Origin: Doryteuthis pealeii
Taxonomy: Eukaryota > Mollusca > Cephalopoda > Myopsida > Loliginidae
NCBI GenBank assembly: GCA_023376005.1
Contig: CM042145.1
Span: forward strand, 18,195,154 to 18,259,153
Reading direction: 5' to 3'
Length of the DNA stretch: 64,000 bases
The notes beneath the pieces were generated by a model that did not search any database, had not been told where the DNA came from, and saw only the letters and a program-made list of their open reading frames with translations. Both the position numbers and the translations under genes were made by a program. Within the stretch, counting starts at the first letter, position 1. Each line of letters starts with the position of its first letter. Below, in pieces: positions 63,503-64,000 of the stretch.

Positions 63503-64000
63503 TCAACTTTTGTAAATATGTAGTTCTTTTTATGAATTTCTGTTGCCTAGGTGGTCACCCAATTAAGTATTGAACAGGCTCATCGCTGCTTAACTTCAGT
63601 GATCTAGTGGGAACCAGTGCTTTCAGCATAACTTGGCCATAATATCAACTTTTGTAAATATGTAGTTCTTTTTATGAATTTCTGTTGCCTAGGTGGTCAC
63701 CCAATTAAGTATTGAACAAGCTCATCGCTGCTTAACTTCAGTGATCTAGTGGGAACCAGTGCTTTCAGCATGAATTGACCGTAATATCAACTTTTGTAAA
63801 TATGTAGTTCTTTTTATGAATTTCTGTTGCCTAGGTGGTCACCCAATTAAGTATTGAACAGGCTCATCGCTGCTTAACTTCAGTGATCTAGTGGGAACCA
63901 GTGCTTTCAGCATAACTTGGCCATAATTTCAACTTTTGTAAATATGTAGTTCTTTTTATGAATTTCTGTTGCCTAGGTGGTCACCCAATTAAGTATTGAA
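63503..64000 (-). repeat. 5S rRNA-derived tandem array, 142-bp period, runs off the window
   Basis: TCAACTTTTGTAAATATG recurs at 63503, 63645, 63787 and 63929. Each unit has about 98 bp of 5S-like sequence on the minus strand (GAAGTTAAGCAGCGATGAGC, GGGTGACCACCTAGGCA) plus a spacer of about 44 bp. Units differ by only a few bases. The 5S match is diverged and truncated at the 3' end, so these are not standard 5S genes. Confidence 0.88.

Noticed and set aside
63503..64000. Standard 5S rRNA gene cluster
   Set aside because: The 5S match covers only about 98 bp, with many substitutions and a lost 3' end; better read as 5S-derived repeats.

Overview
The window is AT-rich animal genomic DNA dominated by one large, intron-rich gene and a dense set of mobile-element remnants. 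A lophotrochozoan, most likely a mollusc, is my best guess. The reasons are the GC-rich 18S rRNA fragment, abundant tRNA- and 5S-derived SINEs, and decayed LINE tails ending in GAT repeats. No single feature proves the taxon. Nothing bacterial or viral is visible.
The gene is the minus-strand orthologue of SMARCAD1 (SNF2-family chromatin remodeller with two CUE ubiquitin-binding domains). I reconstructed 21 coding exons from the ATG at 58204 down to the TAA at 15810, each bounded by AG/GT splice sites in compatible phase. Together they encode about 1033 residues, close to the roughly 1026 of human SMARCAD1. Several exons (5, 6, 10, 13, 14, 16) are too short to show as long ORFs. Two exons of the ATPase core each lack one base: exon 10 just after the Walker A GKT, and exon 15 before the MQLRK block. 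The gene is otherwise clean, so uncorrected sequencing or assembly error is more likely than decay, but pseudogenisation is not excluded.
Left flank (1-15800, downstream of the gene): a long AT-rich repeat; a LINE 3' end split by another element; a hAT-like fragment; a foldback element with an 8-bp target duplication next to a P-element-like transposase fragment that is fused to a piece of 18S rDNA; a satellite of about 106 bp; several palindromic elements; and SINEs.
Gene body (15810-58204): introns carry at least eight copies of a GATGCTGATAG-ended element and about ten copies of a tRNA-derived SINE. They also carry solo-LTR-like blocks, long palindromes, a tandem mariner-like MITE array, a 390-bp polypurine tract and an inverted duplication containing part of exon 5.
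Right flank (58205-64000, upstream of the gene): a putative TATA promoter, a direct duplication near 60.0/62.1 kb interrupted by a GC-rich element, an inverted copy of the repeat at the left window edge, and a 142-bp tandem array whose core is derived from 5S rRNA and runs off the window end.
The most notable biology is the family of 5S-derived SINEs. They share a 3' tail with a longer, unnamed repeat family, one copy is inserted into a tRNA-SINE with an 11-bp target duplication, and their 5S head has expanded into a tandem satellite.
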